NCBI GenBank assembly: GCA_905250115.1
Contig: CAJNOI010000131.1
Location: 100,692 to 164,691, forward strand
DNA: 64,000 nt
Direction of reading: 5' to 3'
Source of the DNA: Adineta steineri
Lineage: Eukaryota; Rotifera; Eurotatoria; Adinetida; Adinetidae
Part shown: one piece after another, positions 21,278 to 33,382 of the stretch
How the letters are laid out: the number at the start of each line of letters is the position of its first letter
Numbering within the stretch: position 1 is the stretch's first letter
Notes under the pieces: generated by a model
Told to the model about the DNA's origin: nothing
Databases searched by the model: none
The model's input: only the letters and a program-made list of their open reading frames with translations
Program-made: the position numbers and the translations under genes

Positions 21278-23464
21278 ATGCAAAGTGTTCGTCAATCAGA
21301 ACCTATTCAACCGGTACATCAACCTCATAATGATATTGAACCATCGTCAACACATCGACGAACAACTTTTGAACGTTTATTTGAGTATATAACTAAGAAT
21401 TATAAATGTCATTTTTCAAATCGTTAATTTATCTTAATAGAAAATCAATGCCACAGAAACAATCAATTTGGAATTCAACACAAAAAGATACATATGTTTC
21501 GTAAGTCTTTTTATAATCATAATTGTATATTTTATTTTATAATTAAAATAGTGATATTATTAATGTTCAAAGTTTACTTAATGTTCGAGCAATAGAATCT
21601 CAACAACGTAAACGTGAAACTAATAATTTATTGGAAGAACGTATTATAATAAATTTATGTGGTGATCGTTATGAAACTCATCGTACGACACTTGAACTGT
21701 ATCCTAATACTTTACTGGGAAATCGTAAACGACGTAAATATTATTATGATAAAACTCGTAAGGAATATTTTTTTGATCGAAATCGTGCTTGTTTTGAAGC
21801 TATACTTTATTATTATCAATCACATGGTCGTTTAAGACGACCTGCTTATGTTCCAATTGATGTATTTCTTGAAGAAGTAACTTTCTTTCAATTAGGAGAA
21901 GAAGCTCTTATTCAATTACGAAAAGATGAAAATCTAAAAGAAGTTAAAAAAGTTCAATTACCTAAAAATCGTTTTCGAAGACATATATGGGCAACTATGG
22001 AATATCCTGATTATTCGATAACGGCTAAAATTGTAAATATTTTTTCATTACTTATAATTCTTATTTCAACTATTTCACTTGCAATTGAATCATTACCACA
22101 ATATGATGAAATGGAAGTAAAAGTTTGTGAAAATGAAAGACATATATTTGATGCAATTAATAGAACGAACACAAATGGAACAGATAATGCTTATTTTTTT
22201 TGTCGTGGATATTTTACACAACCATTTTTTATTATTCAATCTATATGTGTTGGACTTTTTACAATTGAACTAGTTCTTCGTATAATAAGTACACCATCAT
22301 TGCTTATCTATGTAAAAAATCCTATGAATTGGATTGATATTTTAGCTGTTATACCATATTATATTTTCGTAGTTTTTCATTTAGCTGGTTATCAAGCTGA
22401 ACTCTATACAACAGCCTATCTTTGTTTTCGTCTTCTACGTAGTCTTCGTTTTGTACGTATTTTCAAATTTTATCGTGTATTTAAAAATGTTAAATCTTTA
22501 CGTGTATTAACATCAACAATTAAACAATCGATACCAGATTTTCTTATAATGATTGTTATTTTAACATTAGTAAGTTTTCTTTTCGGTTCAGCGGCTTATT
22601 TTGCTGAAAATGATACGAATGGAGCCGCATTTGATTCTATATTTAAAGCGACATACTGGGGAATTATAACAATAACTAGTGTTGGGTAAGAATAAAAGCT
22701 AAAAACAATCAAGAAAAGTTTTATTCCTAATTTTTTTTTTAATATTCAGATATGGTGATATATATCCAATTACACCAATTGGTCGAGTAATATCATGTTT
22801 ATGTGCATTATTTGGTGCAGCAACAATTGGTATGCTTGTATCAGTTCTTGTTGATCGATATCAACGTGTTTTTGCTCGAAGATTATATGTAAATGATGAT
22901 GATGATGTTGATTTACATGAGTATTCCGATGATGAAAGTAGTGGTATAGACTCTAGAGCTGGTTCAGGGCGACTTCCACGACGTAATAATTCAAAACTAA
23001 TTGAAGATCCTGATGCAAGAGCAAAAGCAAATGCTGCATTTGAAACAGATGATAATACAATGGAAATAACTCCTCCAATAAATACACAAGATATTGTCGA
23101 AAATCCATTACATCAATCTACTACTCGTACTCATTTTATTATCGGTTATGTTGATAAAGAAGAATATGATAGATCACTTAATTTATTAGAAGCAATCAAA
23201 TCTATTATTACTCTCAAACAAACTAATGGTACTAATATTCAATTAAATGTCATATCTAATGATCAACAACAATCATCATCACCACATAACGTTCGATTTC
23301 AACTTTCAACATCTTCCAATGAAAATTCCGATGATGACGATGATGATGAATTAACACAAATTGTTGCAGGTCCCGGAAATAAAGGAAATGTACTGAAATC
23401 ATTTCAGACTCCACTATCATCAAATTATAGTAAATATTTAGATACCGCTGAAAAACTTATTTAA
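21278..23464 (+). CDS. Voltage-gated potassium channel, Shaker (Kv1)-like
   Basis: Four exons: 21278-21384, 21441-21500, 21552-22685 and 22750-23464. They join to 2016 nt, 671 residues. The T1 tetramerisation domain starts near residue 83 (IIINLCGDRYETHR) and includes YYYQSHGRLRRP, typical of Kv1. Six membrane helices follow. S4 (about residues 345-370) has arginines every third position in RLLRSLRFVRIFKFYRVFK. The selectivity filter TSVGYGD is split by the last intron, the reading continuing after GG|A. The channel opens on depolarisation and repolarises neurons and muscle. The filter context is TITSVGYGDIYP instead of the common TMTTVGYGDMYP. The long cytosolic tail is acidic and ends TAEKLI, without the canonical Kv1 PDZ-binding end. 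First of a run of plus-strand membrane-protein genes. Confidence 0.96.
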
Positions 23465-24253
23465 TTTTATTTTATAAAAAAAATTTATAATGTAATTCTT
23501 GTTCAATTTAATATATATATTAGTAAAAAAAAGTTTTATGCACTTTCTAAAGAACAATGTATTTTAGAATTAGTAAATTTTGTTTGAATTCTAAAATAAA
23601 AATCGAACATAATAAATAATATTGACATAGTTATTAATTTTCTCTTTACGTACAAATGTTCTAATATTAAATCCTACAATTTACATCCATTAAAAAAATA
23701 TTTATTAACTTGTCTTATTTTATTTTATTCATATAAACAGGAAAACATTATGTTCATAATTAATTAAATGTTTGAAAAATAATAATATGATTAATCTATT
23801 TAAATATAGATAGATGTAATTAATCACGTATGAATTTTATTGTTGTTTTTTTTTCTCGTATGTCAAAGTCATGTTTTTTAAATAGATTATATTTATTAAT
23901 ATATGGTTGTCATTCAAATATACCTAGACGTTAGATTTTTTTTTCTATATTGAAAAAATAAAGAATAAGAAAAACTCAATATAGACATGATTTTAATATT
24001 TATATATTTTTCCTAGTCTAACTAAGTTTCATGAGATAATATTACATTCCGACGTGTGTGTGTGTATGCCAACATTGATAAGCATCTGCTTATTATCTTG
24101 CATAGATTGAACATCACGTTTTTTCTTTCTCTATTTCTTTTTTATTATGAATATAATAGCTCTAAAAGAATTATTAATTTCCTACTGAGAATAAATCCGA
24201 ATAATAATCATCTTCTTTTTTTTGTGTGGAAATTATTCATCATTGACATTTAA
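23465..24253. other. Intergenic region between the Kv and TRPC genes
   Basis: About 0.8 kb of AT-rich sequence with a short (GT)n run near 24055. It contains the Kv 3'UTR and the TRPC promoter. No gene is seen. Confidence 0.5.
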
Positions 24254-27200
24254 ATGAATAACGTGCCAGCAAATACTGGTCATACTTCAACTGGCCTTCA
24301 ACCGAGACGTTTTAGTGAACGAACAACAGCAAATATGCGTGGACGTGCGGAACTTATTACTCCTCGAACTGGTTTAAATAAACGAATGTATGGTGATAAT
24401 TCAAAAACTACCGTAGATAAAATTGTACAAAGAGGGAAAAAGAATTTTTTTTGGTTTCTATTATTAGGAACTCAATGTCGACGAGCAATTTGTTCGTGCA
24501 TGTGAAAATGGAGATTATAGTACAGTTCATCGAATACTTCTAGAAAATGAAAAATATAATATTGATGTTGCCAATCAATTGGGTCGTACAGCAATACAAT
24601 TGGCTATTGAAAATGAGCATCTTGAAGTCTTATTTAGATTTTCTTATAAGAATTATTCATTTGTATCATTTTATAGGTTGTTACACTTCTCTTATATTCT
24701 TGTGATGGACAAAAAATACGTGAAGCAATATTATTAGCTATTTATCTGGGTCATATACAAATAGCTGAAGCATGTTTACATCATCCAACATTTCGAAGAT
24801 TAAATGATAAAAGAGCTATAACTGATAGTGAAGGGACATTTTGGCAAACACCAACATCTGATGATACACAATTTGCATCGGATATAACACCATTAATGTT
24901 AGCAGCACAACATAATCGAACTGAAATAGGTAAAAATCAAATGAAGAAAAGTTTAAATCTTATAAGATTTTTTCTTTTAGTTCAATTACTTTTAAGTCAA
25001 GGTGATCGTATAACAAAACCACATGATTATCATTGTAAATGTATAGAATGTCGTAATCGATTTAAATTTGATTCATTACGTCATGCACAATCACGTTTAA
25101 ATGCATATCGTGGTTTAGCTAGTGAAAGTTATATTAGTTTAGCATCGATTGATCCAATTTTAACAGCATTTGAACTTGGCCGAGAATTAAGAGATTTATC
25201 TGGAAAAGAAAAATATTTTAAAGTATGAAATAAAAGAAAATATATATATATTTTTAATATTTATTGATTTATTGTTTTAGAATGAATATATGCTATTAGC
25301 TGATCAATTAAGTGCATATGCAGTTAAATTACTTGATAAAGTTCGTGGTCATAAAGAACTTGATTGTGTTTTGGGAAAAACTGGCAAAGAATCAGAAGAA
25401 AAATATGTCATATTAGCACGACTTTATTTAGCAATTAAATATAAAGAAAAATCAGTAAGTGCAAAATATAATAACATCAACTAATTCAATCAATTAGGAT
25501 CTCGAAAGATAGGCGTGGGTGAGGTTGAAAGAATTCGTTTTGCTTTCGAATCCTATCTGCACGCTAGTGCGAAAGTTTTATCGCGTACCTAGACTTACGC
25601 GTGAATCTCACCAAATGATACCCTCTGTTTGAGCTCATATTTTGCTCATAGGTAGGGCTCATAGTGTAGATAAAAACTCTAAAAGGATTCGTCCCATTAG
25701 CTTGTTCCTGTCGAGGTATAGAAGTTTTAGTGAATTTCCCTTATAGAACCCCATTTTTCGAGTCAAATCATATTTTGGAATTTCGACCTAAAACTTTTTC
25801 TAAATGAAGGTCTCAACTAGGCTAGCTTTCAAAACCAATTTCAGAAGTTTTGGATAAAGTCTCTCCGAGTTATAAATTTCTCAAGTTATAAGCGTTTTTT
25901 CGTAGATACTATATAAAACATGCATCTTTTGAAAATTCATAACTCGGAGAGACTTTATCCAAAACTTCGGAAATTGTTTTTGAAAGCTAGTCTAGTTGAG
26001 GTTTTCACTTGGGCAAAGTCTCGGATCGAAATTTCAAAATATGATTTGGCTCGAAAAATGGGGTCCTTTAAGGGAAATTCATTAAAATTTCTATATTTCG
26101 ACAGGAACAAGCTAATAGGACGGATCCTTTCAGGGTTTTTATCTACACTATGAGCCCTATCTATGAGAAAAATATGAGCTCAAACAGAGGGTATCACTTG
26201 GTGAGGTTCCCTCGTTAGTTGATAGATTTTAGGTTCGATATCCTTTAGTTAAGAATAGAATTATTTTTTGTGAATAAACTGATTATAATTGTTCGTTTCT
26301 TATGATAATAATAATTAGATCTAAAAATATTTTCTTTTAGTTTGTTGCTCATTCGAATTGTCAACAAAAATTAGTCGAAATTTGGCATAGTCAAATACGT
26401 AATATATTCAAATTAAATCCATTATTGATTTTATTATTAACTATTTCATATATATTTATATTACCATTTGCTTGTGTAATTTACATTTTAACATCATGGT
26501 CAATTTATACAATAAAAGTAAATAACTGAAGAGAAAATTAATTTTTTTTATCTATTTATTTTATTAATAGTTTCAAAGATTTCTTAAACAACCATGTATA
26601 AAATTTATTGGTCATACAATAACATATGCAGTATTTATTGTTTTAATCATTGTTTCAAGTTTTTTATTTGCTAGTGAATCTAAAAAAGATTTAGTACAAT
26701 TAAAGAACATTTCAACTTTATCAGATACATTAAATAAAGCACTAGAAGATCAAAAAACAAATAATTATAGTAATAGTACTTGTCGAATTTATCCAGTACC
26801 TAATTTTGTTTTTCGCGCTGATAAACCAACATGGATTGATATAACAATATCAGTTTTTGTTTTTGGTAAATTATTCTAGATAAAGAAATTTTCCACGTAT
26901 TATATATTTAGGTTTTCTTTGGCGTGAAATAAAGCAAGCATATAATGATGGTCTGCAAGATTATCTTCTATCATGGAATAATATTGTTGATTCATGTACA
27001 ACTATATTATATATATCATCATTTGCGCTTAAATATTATGTCATTTTTCAAGTAAGATAGAATATAAGATATTTTAAATTTTTCAGTTAGTGTCTTCTCG
27101 TAGGAGCTATTAATCACTATGAGCAATGCTTTATCTAGCGAATAAGCGGCGTCCATTAGAAATTTTGATTCGCCTACCCAAAAAAAAGACTTAAACAAAG

Positions 27201-30125
27201 CACTGATAAGTAGCACCCATCCGAAATTTAACTATGTTATGGCATACATTAGTACGTGCACAGATATCTTAGTTATTTGAGTAGACAAATTTTAAGTTAG
27301 ATCTGTATGTTAATACGTAAAGTTTTCTAATAGGTTCTGAAAGACTTGGAGATAGACAAACCAATTGAAAGTATTTAAACTTAACTGAAGGTCAGAGCAC
27401 TTATGTAATCTTCTACGTATATCAAGAAGTTCTTAGATAGTTGCCTATATTCCGAATCAATGGAATGAAAACGACCGTTTAATTTAAAGTTTGAATTTAA
27501 AATAAGCTGTCTAAGTAAGAAGATTAATTTCAATTCTGTTTATAATGTATAATACTAAATAATCTAAAATTTCTTTGAAACTCATCGATAATAGCAATCT
27601 ATTTTAGGTCAAAGAATCGCGTAAAATCCTTAGTGATAGTACGTTTGGAAAGGATGTTGGACAACTTTGTGATTTAAGTAAAACAGCTCAAGAGGATATC
27701 TATCGAACATTTTATTGGTTAAATGCTGGTATATGAAATTATTTAATTTTTCTTTTTTGAATCTTAAGAAAATTAATTTTGATTCTAGATCGTTATTATT
27801 GGGTACCATTCGATCCAATTAATGTTGCTGAAGGACTTTTTGCTATAGCAAATATACTAAGTTTTGCACGTATTTGTTTTCTTTTACCAGCATTTCAACA
27901 TTTAGGACCATTACAAATTTCATTAGGTCGAATGATGTCGGTACGTATTTTCATATAATAATAACTAATATAGTAGTTATAAATATTCTTCTCTTTTTAA
28001 AAGGATATTGGAAAATTTATTATAATATTTCTAATAATTTTCTGTGGTTTTATGTTTGGTTTAAATAATTTATTTTGGTATTATAAGAAGTCCGTACGAG
28101 AGAAAGTCGAAATATATCGTCATCTTCCAGACAGTGGCGATGAGAATGAAAATTTACCGGCCGAGGAATCTTTTGGAACGTATGTTATAACTAATTTAAA
28201 TTTTTTTTTTATCATTTACAATGATAAATATCATTTGTATATTTAATTAGAATGAGTTCAACATTTAAAACCGTATTTTGGTCATTATTTGGTTTAGCTG
28301 AAAAAGAAGGTGTACAATTGAATCATTATAATAAACGTTTTACAGAGACAGTTGGATATTTAATATATGGTGCGTTTAATATTGCAAATGTTATTGTTTT
28401 ACTTAATATGCTTATTGCCATGATGTCAAAATCTTATGAAGCCATTGAAGAACATGCTGATGTTGAATGGAAATTTGCTAGGAGTAAACTATATATGGAA
28501 TTTATTAAAGACGGTAAGATATTAATTTATGAAATGTAGTTCGAAGACCGATATTTTTTCTATAATTATGAAGAGAAAGTCAGTGTGACCTAGTATACTT
28601 CTTTTCTCGAACTCCTGTTAAACATTAACTAAGTGTAATATAATCGGCATACAATCCTACGGATCATAATTAACGAAAGCGTTCGACTTCCGAGAAAGCC
28701 GAACAAAGGGAGAATTCCAGTGCGTATAAATATATTTCTGTTTTGTAATTCTTTATGTGTGATAGTTTACCAGCTATTGAACAACTATCTATATTAACAG
28801 TCTTCATCAAATCATTCACTTATGTATAAATTTATATTTAATATCCATGCGGTTTATGAACTTTTTCAAATACTCACAATTTAATCAGTCCGAAGTGGTT
28901 GAGACATTCTTACTTATCTTATCAATGATATATTATAATATATTTCTAATTTTAGTGTGCTACATCAATCCGAGATGAAGCAACTAGTTAGAAGAAGGTT
29001 GATAACAGGAGATTACTACATATCGTTAGAATAGAGAGATCTAGTATAAATTGCTCATGATTAATTCCCATAAAAATAAAGTTTATACAAAATTCCTTCT
29101 ATTGAAATTCGAAGCTGAATACAAATTAAATCTTTTGAATTATAATCATTAATAAATAATATATTTGTAGTCAGTAGAACGTTTGATATATTATTGGTAC
29201 TATTTTGTTTTTATTAGGAGGAACATTACCAGTTCCATTTAATATTGTTCCAACACCAAAAAGTATTTATCGTTTATTTTGTAATATATATGCTTGGATG
29301 ACAAAATCAAAAGATCCAACGGATGAACAACCAGTTGAAAATGGACATTCACCATCAGCAATACGTCCAACACCGCGTGCTAATCGAAGACAAAGTACGA
29401 ATGGTAATGGTTTAGCAACAGTATCAAATGGGCAACTATCAAATGTTCCTAATAATCATCGAACACGTCAAGGTTCTTTTTTTGATCAAGTCTTAACATA
29501 TCGTAAAGTAATGGATCGTGTTATAAAACGTTTTCTTCTACATAAACAACGTGAAGAACAAGAAGAAATTCGTGAAGGTGATTTCGAAGAACTTAAACAA
29601 GATGTTCAAATGTTACGTTTTGAATTATTAAATCGTTTGGATTCAACACGTGAGGATTTATATAAAAATAGTCATTTATTAAATGAAGGTGTACTTCTTG
29701 TTGGTGAACTCTTATCCGTATTATCAAATGATACAAATCCATTAATAAAAGAAAACTTTCATTTATTTAAAAAAAGTTTTTATGCAACAACTGATAGTGG
29801 AATTCAATCAAATTCATCAACTTTAAGTACACTATCAATGCCAAATTTAACTCTACCAGTTCAAACATCAGCATTAATATCAAATTCAAATTCAGCACCA
29901 AATTTACATCAAGAAGAATCAGATATTGATCCAATAGATACTGTTAGATCATTAACTGCAGTACATGCTCGATTATCAAATATTAAAGAAGAAGAAGAAG
30001 AATATTTACATAATACATTAAAATATATTGATGATGATGATGAAGAAGAAGAAGAAGTTGAAGCACAACATATGTCAGTACAAACAACAGGAGATAATAA
30101 TCAACGATTTTTTTCGAAACTTTAA
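24254..30125 (+). CDS. Canonical transient receptor potential channel (TRPC)
   Basis: Thirteen exons: 24254-24424, 24468-24626, 24677-24929, 24981-25222, 25281-25454, 26341-26517, 26571-26865, 26912-27051, 27608-27728, 27789-27940, 28004-28179, 28251-28513 and 29218-30125. They join to 3231 nt, 1076 residues. N-terminal ankyrin-type repeats (ENGDYSTVHRILLEN, GRTAIQLAIENEHLE) lead to the TRPC signature FVAHSNCQQKLVEIW. Six helices follow, with pore TFKTVFWSLFGLAEKEG, S6 NVIVLLNMLIAMM and TRP box EWKFARSKLYM. The motif GGTLPVPFNIVPTPKS follows the box as in TRPC proteins. TRPCs are Ca2+-permeable cation channels downstream of phospholipase C. Three introns are abnormally long (886, 556 and 704 nt); the first carries a foldback element and the second a family A repeat. 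The exon 1 donor is uncertain (GTACAA at 24425 or GTAGAT upstream; both keep frame), and the exon 2 donor GTCTTA is poor. Confidence 0.93.
25597..26215. repeat. Long foldback (inverted repeat) element in a TRPC intron
   Basis: Left arm about 25597-25884 and right arm about 25930-26215 are near-perfect reverse complements of about 285 nt, separated by a loop of about 45 nt. For example ATGATACCCTCTGTTTGAGC (25615) pairs with GCTCAAACAGAGGGTATCAC (26178), and CTCTCCGAGTTAT pairs with ATAACTCGGAGAG. It lies wholly within the 886-nt intron 25455-26340. The open frame 25920-26153 is just the right arm read through and codes for nothing recognisable. Confidence 0.9.
27124..27205. repeat. Family A inverted-repeat element in a TRPC intron
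   Basis: About 82 bp whose reverse complement matches 11689-11792: CAATGCTTTATCTAGCG at one end, TTTGATTCGCC and GCGGCG in the interior, and AAAGCACTG at the other end. It lies in the 556-nt intron 27052-27607. Confidence 0.5.
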
Positions 30126-31096
30126 ATATTTTTATGTAGTATATCATTACTAACAGCTTTTATTCTCAAAATAAAATATACTCATCGAGATACAAAACGT
30201 CACGTAGTTAAATAAAATGTAAAAGATGACCGCAACTTGATTAAGTTAAGTCTACTCCAGATTTTCAGTGTACAGATATCTAAGTTTTCACGAAAAACTT
30301 GAAACTCACTCATCTTGGCCTGACAAATTTAGTTCATCAATCATTTGATATATCAAAGCATTTTTTTTTATCTTTTTTCAATAATAAAAATATAGATCAC
30401 CTTTTAGTCTGATTTTCTTAAAACTATTTACTCAGAAAATATATTAGTTAAGATTTTTCTTTTTAAATTCATACTGAAAAAAAATGACATTGCTAATAAT
30501 ATAGAATATATAAGTTCAATTTATATAAAAGTCTGTTCTGTTTGACCTTTCTCTTCACCTATATATATTATTATGGCTTTTAGAGTTTTTTTTACCAATA
30601 AATAAAAGACGTTTATGCGCTTTTCTCTTTTGGCTTTGTTTTCTTACCATTGATTGATTTGAATAGCACATTGAATGGTATGTTTCACGAAATAATTCTA
30701 AAGAAAAGAATAATATCAGTAATGCGATCAATTACTAATATAATGTCAGTAAAGTATTGTGGAGGCGTATTTTGTAATTCCCGACAAGAAATTCTAAGAC
30801 TATTTTTTTGCTTATGATCTATTACTTGAAATATGAAATTATCCATTCGATCGATAGCTCTTCGTATGAAAAATAAATATGAACATACATATACAATTAT
30901 CATTCTTGTTCATTAAAAAGAAAGTTATTTACATTAGTGTGCATTTGTCATTGAAAGAAATATTTTTTCTTTCATCTCGATAACACGTACGTTGTATGAA
31001 TAAAGATAAAGAAAGGATAAATTTGTAGATTAACTTCACTAACATTAAATATAAAGAACTTGTATATTGTCAGTTTCATCTAATTTGAATAATAAT
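30126..31096. other. Intergenic region, no gene seen
   Basis: About 0.97 kb between the TRPC stop and the next plus-strand gene, AT-rich. The 72-codon minus-strand frame at 30685-30903 has no domain, no splice partners and low-complexity composition, so it is not called. Confidence 0.45.
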
Positions 31097-32305
31097 ATGA
31101 GTTACGCATACATTGTGGATGATAAAAAAAAAGTAATGCTTAAAAAATTTGTTTTTCAACGATGGTTTTATGCTTCAATTGGAATTTTAACTATACTTCC
31201 AATAATATTTCTTACGCTTGTACAAATTCAAAATATGAAAAGAGACAATAATGAATTTGCATTTTGTCTTCTACTTCTTGTTCATTCAGGTTTATTCATA
31301 ATGAATCAAATTTCTTCTACAATTATTCCTTTATTTTTGTTTTAGGATGTGTTATTTTTTCTATGATATCAACCGCTTTATTTTGTCGTAAGTTCGATTT
31401 AGGAAAAAAATTTGAAAAAAAACAAAGATTATTTCTTAAGGTATTACCGATGCACTTCTAACAACACTAACAATTATACTTCTATTTGCTTATATTGGTA
31501 TACATTTTTATGTTCGATTTTTACTGAATCATTATAAAGTAGCAGATGATTTTAATATTATAACAGTAGGAAAATAAATGATTTTATTGATTAGATATCA
31601 TTTTGTTCTACTTATTTAGCTTCGATTAGGTTTTGTATTGATTTTATTGATTTTATTACTTCCATGGGCAAGTATCATAGCTTATTCACATCAAATGAAT
31701 TCTAAAGAAGAAACAATTTGCTCTCGAGCTATAACATTTTCTTGGTTTGTAAACCTTGATACAATGTTAATTGTATGTGAAAATATTCAAAAAATAAAAA
31801 AAGATAATTAATTTTTTATTTTGCTTCTAATATAGATGTCTATATTAACATTAAATATTCGTAGTCAAGCAGATTTTGATCGACATCAATTAATTATATT
31901 ATCGATTGGAATGCCGCTTACTTTTTTATGGCTAATCGTAGGAAAGCTTTTGGTAAAAAAAAAAGAGATTATTTTCTTTTTTTCATATTTTATAAGAATT
32001 AATTTATAATAACTTAGGCTAATAATCAATCACGACATTGGATAGTTTGGATAATATTTTATATTTTATCTCTTATACATATTGCTCATTTAATATATAT
32101 TACTTATTGGGTAAATAAAAATTCTTGATAATGAAATAAATTTATATTCTATTTATTCTAGTCAAAACATGAATATGATTTATTAACAAAGAAAAATGAA
32201 ATAAATTTGATTCCATTACTTATTATAACATTGATTTGTGGTTGTACAAATGTTCTCATACATTTTCTTACAATAATCTTTAGCTTTTCTCTATTTCGTG
32301 CATAA
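31097..32305 (+). CDS. Unrecognised multi-pass (about eight-helix) membrane protein
   Basis: Seven exons: 31097-31289, 31346-31387, 31441-31565, 31620-31772, 31836-31952, 32018-32110 and 32162-32305. They join to 867 nt, 288 residues. The second exon is 42 nt, and the intron after it (GTAAGT...CTTAAG, 53 nt) explains what looks like a frameshift in the raw ORFs. I count about eight hydrophobic helices, for example ASIGILTILPIIFLTLVQI, LGFVLILLILLLPWASIIAY and IIFYILSLIHIAHLIYITYW. Loops are short and there is no signal peptide or soluble domain. No family signature is recognised, so no function is proposed. Perfect frame through six introns shows it is a real gene. A divergent seven/eight-helix receptor or a transporter-like protein are both possible. 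It lies between TRPC and VMAT. Confidence 0.75.
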
Positions 32306-33382
32306 TTATCTGTATGTTTTTTGTCTTCAATGATTATTTAATGAAAAAAATATTCGATTTTATCTATTTATCTTGCCTTCTTTTTTTTCTTCTTTGCATG
32401 ACATGTATAAATCATCAATGTCAGTTTTGCAAAATGAATGATTTTTGTTATATGCTAATTGAAGAAAGTTGCCATCGAATCTTTTACTATTGTTATTGTT
32501 TGACGGATCAACGATTCGATTGACATATTAGTGATCGAATTTCTAGGGAAAGAGAGAGAGAGAGAGAGAAAAAAAAAGCAAAAGACGACATGCCGTGATT
32601 TGCTAATTTAGATCATTTTTTTTCTTTGACGATCATTGTGATTAGAAAACATAGATTTTTTCATTTATGAAAGGAAAAAATATAATTCAGTCGTTTCTTT
32701 TCTTTTGATAATAATATGTTGAGCAGATGCTTTCGCAACGGTTTCCTTTCATATGTGTAAATTTATGGTCTCCGTTCAATCATTCAAAAAAGAAAAAATA
32801 AGAGAAAAATCTTGATGACTATTTTTTCTTTCTTCGGCTTCTCTTCGCTTGTTTTCTATTATCAAAAATCTATAACTTTTATAGACGGTTTTTGTCTGAC
32901 ATTAATACCATTTTATATTAGATCAAATAAAATTTACCTATAACTACTATTACAATTTAATGAATTTTATTTTCATTTGTGGTTAAAAGGTTTGTAGTTT
33001 TTCTCTTTCTCTCGCGTTCTGAATTACATTGAAACAAAAGAATTAATATATGGAATGTTTAATCAGGATGTTTTATATATATATATGAGAAAGAATATTA
33101 AGACAAGTAATTCTATTGATATGGAATATAATTTTCAAAAAAATTAAGTCCATCTGTTGATCATAAAAAAACAAAGGAGAAGTTTACAAATAAAATATTC
33201 AGCTATAGAGATTTCCGATTATTTCTCATTTATTACCTTTGTTTATATGTGTAGTGTATCCACTTGAACATCTTTTATTTTATATTGTAAGCCTTTTTTT
33301 ATAGCCTATAATCATATAATTAAAAAAAGATCGTTCATTAATATGATACTGTTTTTTCTGTATTTTTAGTTAGAATAGAAAA
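32306..33382. other. Intergenic region, no gene seen; (AG)n microsatellite
   Basis: About 1.1 kb separating two plus-strand genes, rich in pyrimidine runs, with an (AG)n run near 32550-32569 and a short (TA)n run near 33075. The 69-codon frame at 32314 is cysteine/phenylalanine-rich noise without support. Confidence 0.45.

Noticed and set aside
25500..25560. Possible tRNA-like or SINE box B sequence (TTTCGAATCC with a GATAGG/CCTATC stem)
   Set aside because: Only about 50 nt with no cloverleaf, acceptor stem or box A; likely part of the foldback flank.
25920..26153. 77-codon frame in the TRPC intron
   Set aside because: Simply the right arm of the foldback; no homology, and the opposite arm is non-coding.
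31381..31470. Apparent frameshift in the eight-helix protein
   Set aside because: Explained by a 53-nt intron (GTAAGT...CTTAAG, 31388-31440) that restores the frame.
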